NCBI GenBank assembly: GCA_003343905.1 | Contig: QAKI01000005.1 | Location: 31,176 to 95,175 of the forward strand | Direction of reading: 5' to 3' | Source: Subdoligranulum variabile | GTDB taxonomy: Bacteria > Bacillota > Clostridia > Oscillospirales > Ruminococcaceae | DNA length: 64,000 nucleotides | Shown: in pieces, positions 24,340-32,936 of the stretch | How the letters are laid out: the number at the start of each line of letters is the position of its first letter | Numbering within the stretch: position 1 is the stretch's first letter | The notes under the pieces: generated by a model | Told to the model about the DNA's origin: nothing | What the model saw: only the letters and a program-made list of their open reading frames with translations | Database searches by the model: none | Translations under genes and position numbers: made by a program

Positions 24340-25322
24340 GCGTCCTCCTCCTCATGTTTCGGGAAATTCGGGGTCGTTTCGCTGATGATGTAGCGTGGGC
24401 GGTGCTTGGTCTCCATGTAGATCTTGCCGATGTATTCGCCGATGACGCCCAGGCAGATCAACTGCACGCCGGACACGAAGCAGATGATGCTCGTGGTGCT
24501 GGCCCAGCCGGACACCGTCATGCCCAGCGCGGCTTCGATGACGGCCCACAGTACGCCAAGAAAGCTGACGACCGCCACGAAGACGCCGAACCCGGTGATG
24601 AACCGGATGGGCTTGATGGACAGGCTGGTGATGCCGTCAAAGGCCAGCGACAGCATTTTGGACAGGGGATAGTGGCTCTCCCCGGCCAGGCGCTCGTGGC
24701 GCTCGTAACTCACGCAGGTGGACTTGAAGCCGACCAGCGGGACCATGCCGCGTAAATACAGGTTCACTTCCTTGAATTTGGCGAACTCATGCAGCACGCG
24801 GGCGCTCATCAGGCGGTAGTCCGCATGGTTGTAGACCACCTCGGCCCCCATGGCGTTGAGCAGCTTGTAGAAACTTTCAGCCGTGAAACGCTTGAAGAAA
24901 GTGTCGGTGTCCCGTTTGCTGCGCACGCCGTACACCACGTCGCAGCCATCCAGATAAGCGTCCACCATGGCGTCCATGGCGTTGATGTCGTCCTGCCCGT
25001 CGCAGTCGATGGAGATCGTGATGTCGCAGCGGTCCCGCGCTTCCATAAGCCCCGCCAGCACGGCGTTCTGGTGGCCGCGGTTGCGGCTCTGGCTGATGCC
25101 CGCGTAGTGCGGGTCAGTGGCCGCAAGCTGCTGGATGATCTCCCAGGTCTTGTCCTTGGAGCCGTCGTTGACGAACAGCACCCGGCTGTCCGGGCTGATC
25201 TTGCCGCGTTCCGCCAGTTGGGTGATCTTTTGCAGGAACAGCGGCGCGGTGATGGGCAGGACCTCCTGCTCGTTGTAGCAGGGGATCACGATGTACAAAA
25301 CGGGATTCTGGCGGTTTTCCAT
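24336..25322 (-). CDS. GtrB/DPM1-like family 2 glycosyltransferase
   Basis: A 328-residue membrane glycosyltransferase. The GT2 domain covers about residues 1-230 (VIPCYNEQEVLP, VNDGSKDKT, SIDCDGQDD with the metal-binding aspartates). Two membrane helices follow (about 235-305), as in GtrB and polyisoprenyl-phosphate sugar synthases. It probably loads a sugar from a nucleotide donor onto undecaprenyl phosphate on the cytoplasmic face. The neighbouring 547-residue membrane protein could use that lipid-linked sugar outside. Confidence 0.92.
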   Translation of the reverse strand: MENRQNPVLYIVIPCYNEQEVLPITAPLFLQKITQLAERGKISPDSRVLFVNDGSKDKTWEIIQQLAATDPHYAGISQSRNRGHQNAVLAGLMEARDRCDITISIDCDGQDDINAMDAMVDAYLDGCDVVYGVRSKRDTDTFFKRFTAESFYKLLNAMGAEVVYNHADYRLMSARVLHEFAKFKEVNLYLRGMVPLVGFKSTCVSYERHERLAGESHYPLSKMLSLAFDGITSLSIKPIRFITGFGVFVAVVSFLGVLWAVIEAALGMTVSGWASTTSIICFVSGVQLICLGVIGEYIGKIYMETKHRPRYIISETTPNFPKHEEEDA

Positions 25323-25331
25323 AGTGGCACC

Positions 25332-26975
25332 TCAATCAGAAAAATCTGTGCGCATGGCTTCGTAGGACGGATAGCCGACTGCGATATAGTTTTCGTCCTC
25401 GTATTCTACGGTGCCTTCCGTCAGGCACCGGGAAGCGGTCTCATATTCGCCCTCGGCCTTGTTGAAGAACAGGAAAACCGGGCCTTCGGGCTTGGTGGTC
25501 AGATGGTCGGCGGTCTGCATCCATTCATACAGGTCGTCGGGGTCGGTGATGTCGCCGGGGTGCCATACCCGGATATCGAATGCACCGTTGGAGAGTTCCA
25601 CCATCACGTTGGCGTTCCAGAAGGTGGCGTATCCTTCGGTGTACCCGGCGACCCGCAGCGCCGCGACGGCGGCCTCCTGGCTGGCGGTCATGTTTTTCGG
25701 CCAGAGGTCGGTGTAATAGTCGTTGCCGCACCACAGCAGCAGGGCCGCCATGCCGCCCAGCAGGGTTCCGCGCCACAGGCGGCAGCGGGGCAGGCGGTAC
25801 AGGTAATCCACCGCCACCGGCATCATCAGCACTACGACGGGGATGTTGTAGCGGGTGTAGTACACCATATCGGTGAAAAGGTACAAGCCCTCATACACCA
25901 CAAAGGCAAAGAAAGACAGCAGGTAGAAAACACGTTCAAAGAAGGTGTAGCGCTGCGGATGCCGTGCCAGCGAAATATAAGCGCATACGATGATGAGCAG
26001 GGCACAGAAGCAGAATACATTGTAGAAGATCTGGGGCGAGGTAACGTATTCGCCGGTCTGGAAACCGAAACTCTCCAGCCAGCCGAAGAACAGCCGTTCC
26101 ACCCGCTCCCCGTCAAAGTCCGTGAAGTGGATGCCTTCCTGGCTGGAAAAGTGGTATATGTAGCGCAATACCCGCGTGTTGACCAGCCAGCCGCCCAGTG
26201 TGGCGGCAGTTGCCAGCAGACTGCCGGTCAGCAGCCTGCGTTCCGGCACGGCCAGCCCCGGCAAGGTGCGGCCGGGCTGCGGCGCAGAGTAAACGAAGCA
26301 GAGGAACAGCGCGGTGAGGGTCAGCGGAAGATAGAAGGTAAGGACCTGCCGCAGACCGCCCAGCCCGATCACGAAGGAAAACAGGGTCAGGAACACCAGC
26401 AGGGCGATGCGCACCGGGCGCTTTTTACAGCGGATGTACTGGAACAGTACGCCGCAGCACAGGAACGCCGCGAACAGGTGCGGCGGATAGCTGACGGTCA
26501 ACAGCGTGATGCGGAAATATACGTCCGACACCGGGGTGACCAGCAGCGTTCCGATGGCGGGGAACAGGTGCCCGATCCCGGCCTGACGGCAGAAATACCA
26601 GCAGGAAGCCAGCATCCCCAACAGGATGATGGCGGTGCCGATGGTACGGACCTGCAGCCAGTTGTCGGACAGGAAGAACAGCGGCGCAAAGACCAGGTGG
26701 TTGTGGAAAATGCGCAGTTCCGTTGAATAGAACCAGTTCGTGGTCAACAGGGCGTGTTCTTGCCGCAGGCGGTAACTCAGCAGCAGATCGCTGCTCATGT
26801 CAGAATCCAGCAGATAATACATCCGGCCCTGGATGACCTGCCAGGTGCGCAGGCAGGCATAGATCAGGCAGGCCCAGGTCAGGATCAGCCACAGAGTATG
26901 CCAGATATGTTCACGTTGAAAAGCGGTTTGCAGCCGCGCAGAAAGGCGCTGCTTTTGTTGATGCAGGGACACCAT
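25332..26975 (-). CDS. Polytopic membrane protein, possible GT-C-type transferase
   Basis: A 547-residue protein with about ten or eleven membrane helices and a C-terminal extracytoplasmic part of about 130 residues (from MTASQEAAVAALRVAGYTEG). The pattern, with a first outer loop rich in acidic residues (LLDSDMSSDLLL) after the first helix, recalls GT-C glycosyltransferases, but I cannot name a family. It is the first gene of the operon with the GtrB-like enzyme (9-base gap), which supports a role in decorating a surface polymer. GGGAGG precedes the ATG. Confidence 0.75.
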   Translation of the reverse strand: MVSLHQQKQRLSARLQTAFQREHIWHTLWLILTWACLIYACLRTWQVIQGRMYYLLDSDMSSDLLLSYRLRQEHALLTTNWFYSTELRIFHNHLVFAPLFFLSDNWLQVRTIGTAIILLGMLASCWYFCRQAGIGHLFPAIGTLLVTPVSDVYFRITLLTVSYPPHLFAAFLCCGVLFQYIRCKKRPVRIALLVFLTLFSFVIGLGGLRQVLTFYLPLTLTALFLCFVYSAPQPGRTLPGLAVPERRLLTGSLLATAATLGGWLVNTRVLRYIYHFSSQEGIHFTDFDGERVERLFFGWLESFGFQTGEYVTSPQIFYNVFCFCALLIIVCAYISLARHPQRYTFFERVFYLLSFFAFVVYEGLYLFTDMVYYTRYNIPVVVLMMPVAVDYLYRLPRCRLWRGTLLGGMAALLLWCGNDYYTDLWPKNMTASQEAAVAALRVAGYTEGYATFWNANVMVELSNGAFDIRVWHPGDITDPDDLYEWMQTADHLTTKPEGPVFLFFNKAEGEYETASRCLTEGTVEYEDENYIAVGYPSYEAMRTDFSD

Positions 26976-27067
26976 ACGATCCTCCCACAGATTGCTGTAT
27001 GGGCGGCGCAGGGAAAACCGCCCAAAGATGACTTATTATAACACAGAAAAAGCAAAAACTGCAATCG

Positions 27068-27757
27068 TCATAGCGCGCCGCGCAGTTTTTCCGGGGCGGG
27101 CAGCTTGAAGCTGCGGCGGAAAAGCTGCACCAGCCCTTCTTCCTGCATGCGGCTCAGTTCCCGGCACAGGGCGCTGCGGTCGCAGTTCAGGTAGGAGGCC
27201 AGGTCTGCCCGCGTCAGCGGCGTGGTGAAGGTATCGGCCCCCGCCAGTTCCCGCTGTTCCAGCAGCCACAGGCAGATGCGCCCGCGCAGGCTTTTGCAGC
27301 ACAGCAGTTCCAGCCGCCGGTCCAGCGCAAAATATTTGGCGCTGATGGTATCCAGCCAGTTGTGCAGCAGCTGCATATGCGCCCCGTGCATGGCCGCGCA
27401 GGGGCGCAGCAGTGCCTCACAGGGCAGGTAAAGCACCTGGCAGGGCTGTGCGGCGCTGACAGTTACCGGGCTTTTGTTGCGCCCGCCCGCCAGCACGTCG
27501 GCAAACACGCCGCCGGGCCCCATGTGGGTCATCACAACGGCGCTGCCGTCCGGCATGGGCTTGGCGGCGGTGATCTCCCCCTCCAGCACGATGCCCAGTT
27601 CTTTCGTCTCGTACCCGGCCAGCAGCAGCAGTTCGCCGCGCTCGTACCGGCGCACACGCGGGGAAAAACACGCCATCAGCGTGTCCAGGTCGGCGTCGCT
27701 CATGCCGCAGAACAGGCTGGTGCGGCGCAGGGTGGGATAGTAGGCGGTGTAGTCCAT
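27068..27757 (-). CDS. Crp/Fnr family transcriptional regulator
   Basis: A 229-residue regulator: an N-terminal cyclic-nucleotide-binding-like beta-barrel (from about residue 15 to 130; GELLLLAGYETKELGIVLEG) and a C-terminal winged helix-turn-helix (TRADLASYLNCDRSALCREL). It is free of the N-terminal four-cysteine cluster of classical FNR, though several cysteines are present. The frame continues upstream to 28186, but GAGGAG precedes the ATG at 27757 and the family N-terminus begins there. It is divergent from an ABC transporter operon, with an FNR-like palindrome between them, so it likely controls both. Confidence 0.9.
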   Translation of the reverse strand: MDYTAYYPTLRRTSLFCGMSDADLDTLMACFSPRVRRYERGELLLLAGYETKELGIVLEGEITAAKPMPDGSAVVMTHMGPGGVFADVLAGGRNKSPVTVSAAQPCQVLYLPCEALLRPCAAMHGAHMQLLHNWLDTISAKYFALDRRLELLCCKSLRGRICLWLLEQRELAGADTFTTPLTRADLASYLNCDRSALCRELSRMQEEGLVQLFRRSFKLPAPEKLRGAL

Positions 27758-27775
27758 GGCGCTCCTCAGGTATTG

Positions 27776-27793
27776 CTGTTGCCTGTGCAACAG
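27776..27793. promoter_or_regulatory. FNR-like palindromic operator
   Basis: Perfect inverted repeat CTGTTGC-CTGT-GCAACAG, 7-base arms with a 4-base gap. It matches the TTG-N6-CAA half-site arrangement of Crp/Fnr proteins. It lies 18 bases upstream of the crp-type start and just upstream of the likely -35 of the ABC operon. Confidence 0.7.
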
Positions 27794-27819
27794 ACATTTT
27801 TTTAACATTATAGTATAGT
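27791..27819 (+). promoter_or_regulatory. Putative promoter of the NMT1-type ABC operon
   Basis: CAGACA (27791-27796), 17 bases and TATAGT (27814-27819); a second reading is TGCAAC (27786) with TATAGT (27809). The weak -35 touching the palindrome would suit activation by the divergent Crp/Fnr protein. Confidence 0.5.
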
Positions 27820-27854
27820 GGGGCCGCAAAAGCAATAAGGAGGAAAATTCAACT

Positions 27855-28895
27855 ATGAAATGCAAGCGTATTCTGGCCGCCGTCATGGCGGCGGCTTTGA
27901 GCCTTTCTGTGGCGGGCTGCGGCGCCGCGTCCTCTTCTTCGGAAGCATCCTCTGCGGCATCGTCCGCGCCTGCTGCGTCCCCGGCGGCGGAACCTTCCGC
28001 CAGCCCGGAGACCGCGGGCACGGGGCTGCGCGTCGCGGGTCTGAAAGGCCCCACCACCATGGGCCTTGTGAACCTGATGGACAGCAGCGAGGGTGACGGG
28101 TACACCTTTACCATGTACGGCGCGGCGGACGAGATCGTGCCCCTGCTGGTCAAGGGCGAACTGGACGCGGCGGCCATCCCGGCCAATCTGGCTGCGACCC
28201 TCTACCAAAAGACCAACGGCGAGGTGGAAGTCGCCTGTGTGAATACGCTGGGCGTTCTTTATATTCTGGAAAACGGCGACAGCGTCCAGTCGGTGGCGGA
28301 CCTGAAAGGGCAGACCATCGTGACCACCGGCAAGGGCACCACGCCGGAATATGTGCTGCGCTATGTCCTGCGCGAGAACGGCCTTGATCCCGACAGCGAC
28401 GTGACCATCGAATATTGCAGCGAAGCCACCGAGGCACTCAGTCAGGTGCAGGCGGGCCAGGCGTCCATCGCCATGCTGCCGCAGCCCTTTGTGACCAGCG
28501 CCCTGTCCCAGGTCGAGGGGCTGCGCGTGGCGCTGGATATGAGCGAGGAATGGGAAAAGGTGGCCGGTTCCCAGCTGGTGACCGGCGTGCTGGCGGTGCG
28601 CAAGGACGCCGTGGAAGCAGACCCCGACGCTTTCACCGCGTTCCTGGACGGCTACGCGGCCAGCGTGGAAGCGGCCAACACCGACCTGGAAGGCACGGCG
28701 GCGCTGTGCGAAAGCTACGGCATCGTGGCAAAGGCTGCCCTGGCCCAGAAGGCCCTGCCCGAATGCAACATCGTGTTCGAGACCGGTGAACAGATGAAGA
28801 CCGACCTGACGAACTATTTCCAGGTGCTGTATGACGCCGACCCCGCCAGCGTGGGCGGCGCACTGCCCGGCGATGACTTCTACTATAGCGTCTAA
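27855..28895 (+). CDS. ABC transporter substrate-binding lipoprotein (NMT1/SsuA-like)
   Basis: A 346-residue lipoprotein (Cys22 in VAGC) with a Ser/Ala-rich linker to about residue 55 and a bilobal NMT1/SsuA-type binding domain (GLKGPTTMGLVNLM, VKGELDAAAIPANLAATLYQ, GQTIVTTGKGTTPEYVLRYV). The family serves nitrate, sulfonate, thiamine-precursor and related importers; the ligand cannot be read from sequence. It starts the operon with a permease and ATPase, and its 3' end overlaps the permease start by 23 bases. AAGGAGGA precedes the ATG. Confidence 0.9.
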   Translation: MKCKRILAAVMAAALSLSVAGCGAASSSSEASSAASSAPAASPAAEPSASPETAGTGLRVAGLKGPTTMGLVNLMDSSEGDGYTFTMYGAADEIVPLLVKGELDAAAIPANLAATLYQKTNGEVEVACVNTLGVLYILENGDSVQSVADLKGQTIVTTGKGTTPEYVLRYVLRENGLDPDSDVTIEYCSEATEALSQVQAGQASIAMLPQPFVTSALSQVEGLRVALDMSEEWEKVAGSQLVTGVLAVRKDAVEADPDAFTAFLDGYAASVEAANTDLEGTAALCESYGIVAKAALAQKALPECNIVFETGEQMKTDLTNYFQVLYDADPASVGGALPGDDFYYSV

Positions 28896-29642
28896 ACGCT
28901 GGGAACGGCTGGCGGTGCTGGCCGTCTGGGTGATCATTTGGCAGATCGCCGCCATGACCCTGGGGCACGGCGGGCTGTTCCTGGCCACGCCGCTGCAAAC
29001 GCTGGGGGCGCTGGTGAAGCTGGCGCCTACGGCGGAGTTCTGGCAGCGCATCGCCTTCAGCGCCCTACGCATCCTGGCGGGCTTCGTGCTGGCCGTGGCG
29101 GGCGGGCTGCTGCTGGGGGCGGCGGGGGCGCGCTGGCGCGGTGTGCGCCTGTTTGCGGACCCTGTCATGCAGCTTATCCGGGCCATGCCGGTGGCCAGCT
29201 TTGTCATTCTGGCGCTGCTTTGGGTCCGGGGCGAGAACCTTTCGGTAGTCGTCAGCTTTACCCATGTGCTGCCGGTGGTCTACGCCGGGGTGCTGGCGGG
29301 CATTGCGGACACCGACCCCCAACTGCTGGAAATGGTACGGGTCTACCGGCTGCCTCTGACGGCGCGGCTGCGCTATATCTGGCTGCCGGGCATCTTCCCG
29401 TCTTTCTGTGAAAGCTGCATCGCCGCCATGGGCATGTGCTGGAAAAGCGGCGTTTCCGCCGAGGTCATCGGTCTGCCGGACCACTCGGTGGGCGATGCGC
29501 TCTACCGCGCCAAGATCACGCTGTCCACCCCCGACGTGTTCGCGTGGACGCTGGTGATCGTGGTACTGTCGGCTCTGCTTTCGTCGGGGGCGGCGCGGCT
29601 GCTGCGCGCGGCCAAAACACGCCTTTGCGGGGAGGTGCGGGC

Positions 29643-29646
<4 letters not shown>
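28873..29646 (+). CDS. ABC transporter permease (SsuC/TauC-like)
   Basis: A 257-residue membrane permease with about six helices and the family EAA-loop region (LLEMVRVYRLPLTARLRYIW), which contacts the ATPase. The start I chose is the ATG at 28873 (MTSTIASKRWERLAV), inside the end of the binding-protein gene; a longer frame begins at 28831 but adds non-family residues. The ATPase gene overlaps its stop (ATGA). Confidence 0.88.
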
Positions 29647-30230
<584 letters not shown>

Positions 30231-30305
30231 ACGGTGGCCTGCCGGGATGCCCTGTCCCAAGGCGTTTTACTTTCAAAGGTCCATAAGACATCCACGATAG
30301 ATGAA

Positions 30306-30345
30306 GGGCGCAGGCGGGAAACCGCCTGCGCCCTCGTGCTTTTGC
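30306..30345 (+). terminator. Intrinsic terminator of the ABC operon
   Basis: GGGCGCAGGCGG (30306-30317), GAAA loop, CCGCCTGCGCCC (30322-30333), then TCGTGCTTTTGC. Confidence 0.85.
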
Positions 30346-30381
30346 ATTCTAAATCAATGGATAAGACACTTTGCGCAAAAG

Positions 30382-30427
30382 ATATAAAAAGCCGGTAACC
30401 GCATTTTTGATGTGCGTGTTATCGGCT
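30382..30427 (-). terminator. Terminator of the MarR-GNAT operon
   Basis: On the minus strand AGCCGATAACACGCA pairs with TGCGGTTACCGGCT (one bulge, one mismatch), then TTTTTATAT. The 90 bases between this and the acetyltransferase gene hold nothing that I recognise. Confidence 0.75.
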
Positions 30428-30517
30428 CTAAATCTGTGCGCCCGGCTCCTGCATAACGGATATACGAAGCTGCTTTACGGGGATGGGGCTTACACTTGCG
30501 CCACAGGGGCTTGTATG

Positions 30518-31054
30518 TCATTTCATGACTTTTTCAAATCGGAAATAAGCATCCGTGCCCGGTATGGGGTCGCCGGACCGCGTTTCGGGGGCGTTCATGT
30601 TCGGGTCGATATGGTGCGGGTTAAAAAATTCAACGATGTGAAACCCGCATTTGTTGATGTAAAAGTGGATGTTCCGTTCCTCAAAATACGGCGTGATGGT
30701 CTCCCAAACGATCGTATCAGGATACTTCGCCTCGATGGCTTTCCAGGCGGCAAGCCCCAGCCCATGGCTGTGATGTTCCGGCGAGATAAAAAACAGGTCC
30801 AGCGTATTGCGCTGCGTTTTTTCGTGGATCGTGAGTACGGCGCCGCCTACGCGGGTCCCATTCAGCACGATGTGATAGGTCGCGGTCCCTGCGGACCCAA
30901 ACGAGGTCCGCACCTCTTTTTCGGAGGGGATCGGGTCGGTCGTGCCGAACTTTTCTTTCAGCGCGATCGAAAACGCTTCCTGCATCTTTTGGATGAATTG
31001 CGGCAGGTCCGCCTGAACGACCGGTTTCAGGCGGACCTGAAGTTTCTCCTGCAT
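30518..31054 (-). CDS. GNAT family N-acetyltransferase
   Basis: A 178-residue acetyltransferase. The acetyl-CoA-binding region is FISPEHHSHGLGLAAWKAIE, with the following NIHFYINKCGFHIVEFF segment. The frame is open to 31186, but GGAAG just before the ATG at 31054 and the gene layout favour the shorter form. It follows the MarR gene by 16 bases, so both are probably controlled by the operator upstream of marR. The substrate is unknown. Base composition is slightly more AT-rich than the surrounding operons. Confidence 0.88.
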   Translation of the reverse strand: MQEKLQVRLKPVVQADLPQFIQKMQEAFSIALKEKFGTTDPIPSEKEVRTSFGSAGTATYHIVLNGTRVGGAVLTIHEKTQRNTLDLFFISPEHHSHGLGLAAWKAIEAKYPDTIVWETITPYFEERNIHFYINKCGFHIVEFFNPHHIDPNMNAPETRSGDPIPGTDAYFRFEKVMK

Positions 31055-31070
31055 AAGCAACTTCCTTTCT

Positions 31071-31505
31071 TCAGTTCTGTTTTTTGATTTGATGGAATTC
31101 GGATTGGATCCGGTTTGCCAACTCTTCGGTCTGTTCGACGAACATCGTGTTGAGAAACGGCGCGATGGCCCTTTCTTCGGCTGCAAAAATGGGCGTCAGG
31201 ATCTCGTCTGCAAAGGCTTTTCCGGCATCGGTCAATACGATCTCTTTTTCCTTGTGCCCTGTGGACGCCAAACGGATGTAACCTTTTTCGACATATTCCT
31301 GAACGATGGTGTTGAGCGTCGTCCGGGGGACAGCCCATTCATCGCACAGCCTTTTTTGTGAATAGGGTTTTCCGTCTGCGATCGCATAAAACAGGACAAA
31401 GGCATTCTCCTTTATGCCGAGCGTTCGCAATACTTTGTAGTATGCCTGGTCCAGTTGTTCGACCGCGATCATCAGTCTTCGGATTTTTTCTCGGTTGGAT
31501 GGCAC
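31071..31505 (-). CDS. MarR family transcriptional regulator
   Basis: A 144-residue winged-helix regulator. The recognition helix region is SQKRLCDEWAVPRTTLNTIV, followed by the wing (YIRLASTGHKEKEIVLTDAG). MarR proteins bind palindromes as dimers and are often released by small molecules. A perfect 16-bp palindrome sits between the -35 and -10 of its own promoter, with a near copy between the -10 and the start codon, so strong autoregulation is expected. It is the first gene of an operon with a GNAT acetyltransferase. Confidence 0.92.
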   Translation of the reverse strand: MPSNREKIRRLMIAVEQLDQAYYKVLRTLGIKENAFVLFYAIADGKPYSQKRLCDEWAVPRTTLNTIVQEYVEKGYIRLASTGHKEKEIVLTDAGKAFADEILTPIFAAEERAIAPFLNTMFVEQTEELANRIQSEFHQIKKQN

Positions 31506-31524
31506 GGTATCAGCTCCTTGTTTT

Positions 31525-31575
31525 AATACGAACTCGGATTGTCTGCATTATAATCCGAATTCGGATTGATGTCAA
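31525..31575 (-). promoter_or_regulatory. marR promoter with two operator palindromes
   Basis: Minus strand TTGACA (31570-31575), exactly 17 bases, TATAAT (31547-31552): a perfect consensus promoter. The spacer is filled by the perfect 16-bp palindrome AATCCGAATTCGGATT (31552-31567). A second copy with two changes, AATACGAACTCGGATT, lies at 31525-31540, 27 bp away centre to centre. Repressor bound here would block RNA polymerase. Confidence 0.88.
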
Positions 31576-31704
31576 GGGGAAACCATGCAAGTTGCAGACG
31601 GAACGGCTCAAGGATGTTTTTATCACGGGAGCTGCTTTTTTCCCTCCCTGCGAAAAACAGGGGAAAAGCCCCGCTTTCCGTCTTTTACGGGAACCCTGCG
31701 GCAA

Positions 31705-31736
31705 ACACAAAACGGCAGCCCCGCAGGACCGCCGCT
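31705..31736 (-). terminator. Terminator of hemW
   Basis: Minus strand CGGCGGTCC (31726-31734) pairs with GGGCTGCCG (31713-31721) including two G-U pairs, followed by TTTTGTGTTT. The stretch between the marR promoter and this hairpin has no gene that I can support. Confidence 0.65.
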
Positions 31737-31754
31737 TTGGCATTGTATCTATGG

Positions 31755-32825
31755 TTAGAGCAGTTCTTCCAGGATGGCATTCTGCACGATCATCCCGGCG
31801 GGGGTCAGTCGCACCCGGCCCGGTTCCAGCACGGCGTATCCATGCCGGACGCACTGGCGCAGAAAATCCATCTGCGCCGCCGTAAAGTGCCCGCCCCAGC
31901 GGGCGTACTCGTCCAGGTCCAGCCCGCGGTTCAGCCGCAGCTGCATAAGCAGAAAATCCTCGGCATCACAGACGCCCTCGGTCTGTTCGGCGGCGCTGCC
32001 GTCGATAAAGCCCTGCACATCGTCCGGCCAGAACCGCCGCACGCCCCCCAGGCAACTGTGGGCGGCGGGGCCTACGCCCCAGTAATCGCGGCAGTTCCAG
32101 TACAACAGGTTGTGCCGCCCTTCGTGGCCGGGGCGGGCAAAGTTGCTGATCTCATACTGACGGTACCCGGCCTGTTCCAGCCGCCCGACGGCGTACAGGT
32201 AGAAATCGGCGGCTTCGTCGGGGCCGGGCAGGCCGTCCGGCGGAAAGCGGGCAAAAGCTGTGCCCGGCTCGATCTTGAGCAGGTAGGCTGAAATATGGGT
32301 GCAGCCGCCCTGCTGCAACAGGTCCAGCGTGGCGTCAAACTCCTGCCGGGTATAATGGGGCAGGGCCAGCATGATGTCGCCGCAGATCTCCGGGAAGCCT
32401 GCCTCGCGGGCCAGCGCCAGCGCGCGGGCCGCCCCGGCGGCGGTGTGGGTGCGGCCCAGCCGCCGCAGTTGGTCGTCGTCGGCGCTCTGCACGCCGAAGC
32501 TGATGCGGGTGACCCCCGCCGCCCGGAACCCCAGCAGGCTCTCTTTTGTGACGGTATCGGGGTTCGCTTCCAGCGTGATCTCGGCGCCGGGCAGCGGGTC
32601 GGCCGCCCGGATCAGCGCCTCCGCCTGGGCGGGGGAGAGCAGCGCCGGGGTGCCGCCGCCGAAGTAGAGGGTGTCGGGGCGGCGGGTGTTCTTTTGCAGT
32701 TCCCGCAGCAGGGCGTCCACATACGCCGGGGGCACCCCGTGCGCCCCCGGCGCCGAGTAAAAATCACAGTACCGGCATTTGGACCGGCAGTAGGGGATGT
32801 GCAGATAAACGCCAAAGGAATCCAT
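31755..32825 (-). CDS. hemW: Radical SAM haem chaperone HemW
   Basis: A 356-residue radical SAM protein formerly called oxygen-independent coproporphyrinogen oxidase-like. The 4Fe-4S site is C13-xxx-C17-xx-C20 (YCRSKCRYC), followed by YFGGGTPALL and ITLEANPDTVT, and the C-terminal HemW domain ends at LEELL. HemW proteins bind haem and lack the extra residues of HemN. The start MDSFGVYLHIPYC is the normal one. A monocistronic gene. Confidence 0.93.
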   Translation of the reverse strand: MDSFGVYLHIPYCRSKCRYCDFYSAPGAHGVPPAYVDALLRELQKNTRRPDTLYFGGGTPALLSPAQAEALIRAADPLPGAEITLEANPDTVTKESLLGFRAAGVTRISFGVQSADDDQLRRLGRTHTAAGAARALALAREAGFPEICGDIMLALPHYTRQEFDATLDLLQQGGCTHISAYLLKIEPGTAFARFPPDGLPGPDEAADFYLYAVGRLEQAGYRQYEISNFARPGHEGRHNLLYWNCRDYWGVGPAAHSCLGGVRRFWPDDVQGFIDGSAAEQTEGVCDAEDFLLMQLRLNRGLDLDEYARWGGHFTAAQMDFLRQCVRHGYAVLEPGRVRLTPAGMIVQNAILEELL

Positions 32826-32898
32826 CTTGACTTTTTCGCCTTTCTATAGGATACTGTTAACAGGTACTTCATAAATTTGTGATGCTTTTCACATCTTT

Positions 32899-32916
32899 TA
32901 CGGTTATAATACCGTA
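32899..32916 (+). promoter_or_regulatory. -10 region with flanking palindrome ahead of the Bax-inhibitor-1 gene
   Basis: A perfect TATAAT (32905-32910) is flanked by exact 6-base arms TACGGT and ACCGTA. No good -35 stands 17 bases upstream. The arms could bind a repressor or make the promoter factor-dependent. Confidence 0.5.
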
Positions 32917-32936
32917 TTAAGAAAGGGGAATCAACC

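Noticed and set aside
30371..31087. A 238-residue plus-strand frame opposite the GNAT gene
   Set aside because: The minus strand encodes a clear acetyltransferase with a ribosome site; the plus frame has no family pattern and runs through the minus-strand terminator.
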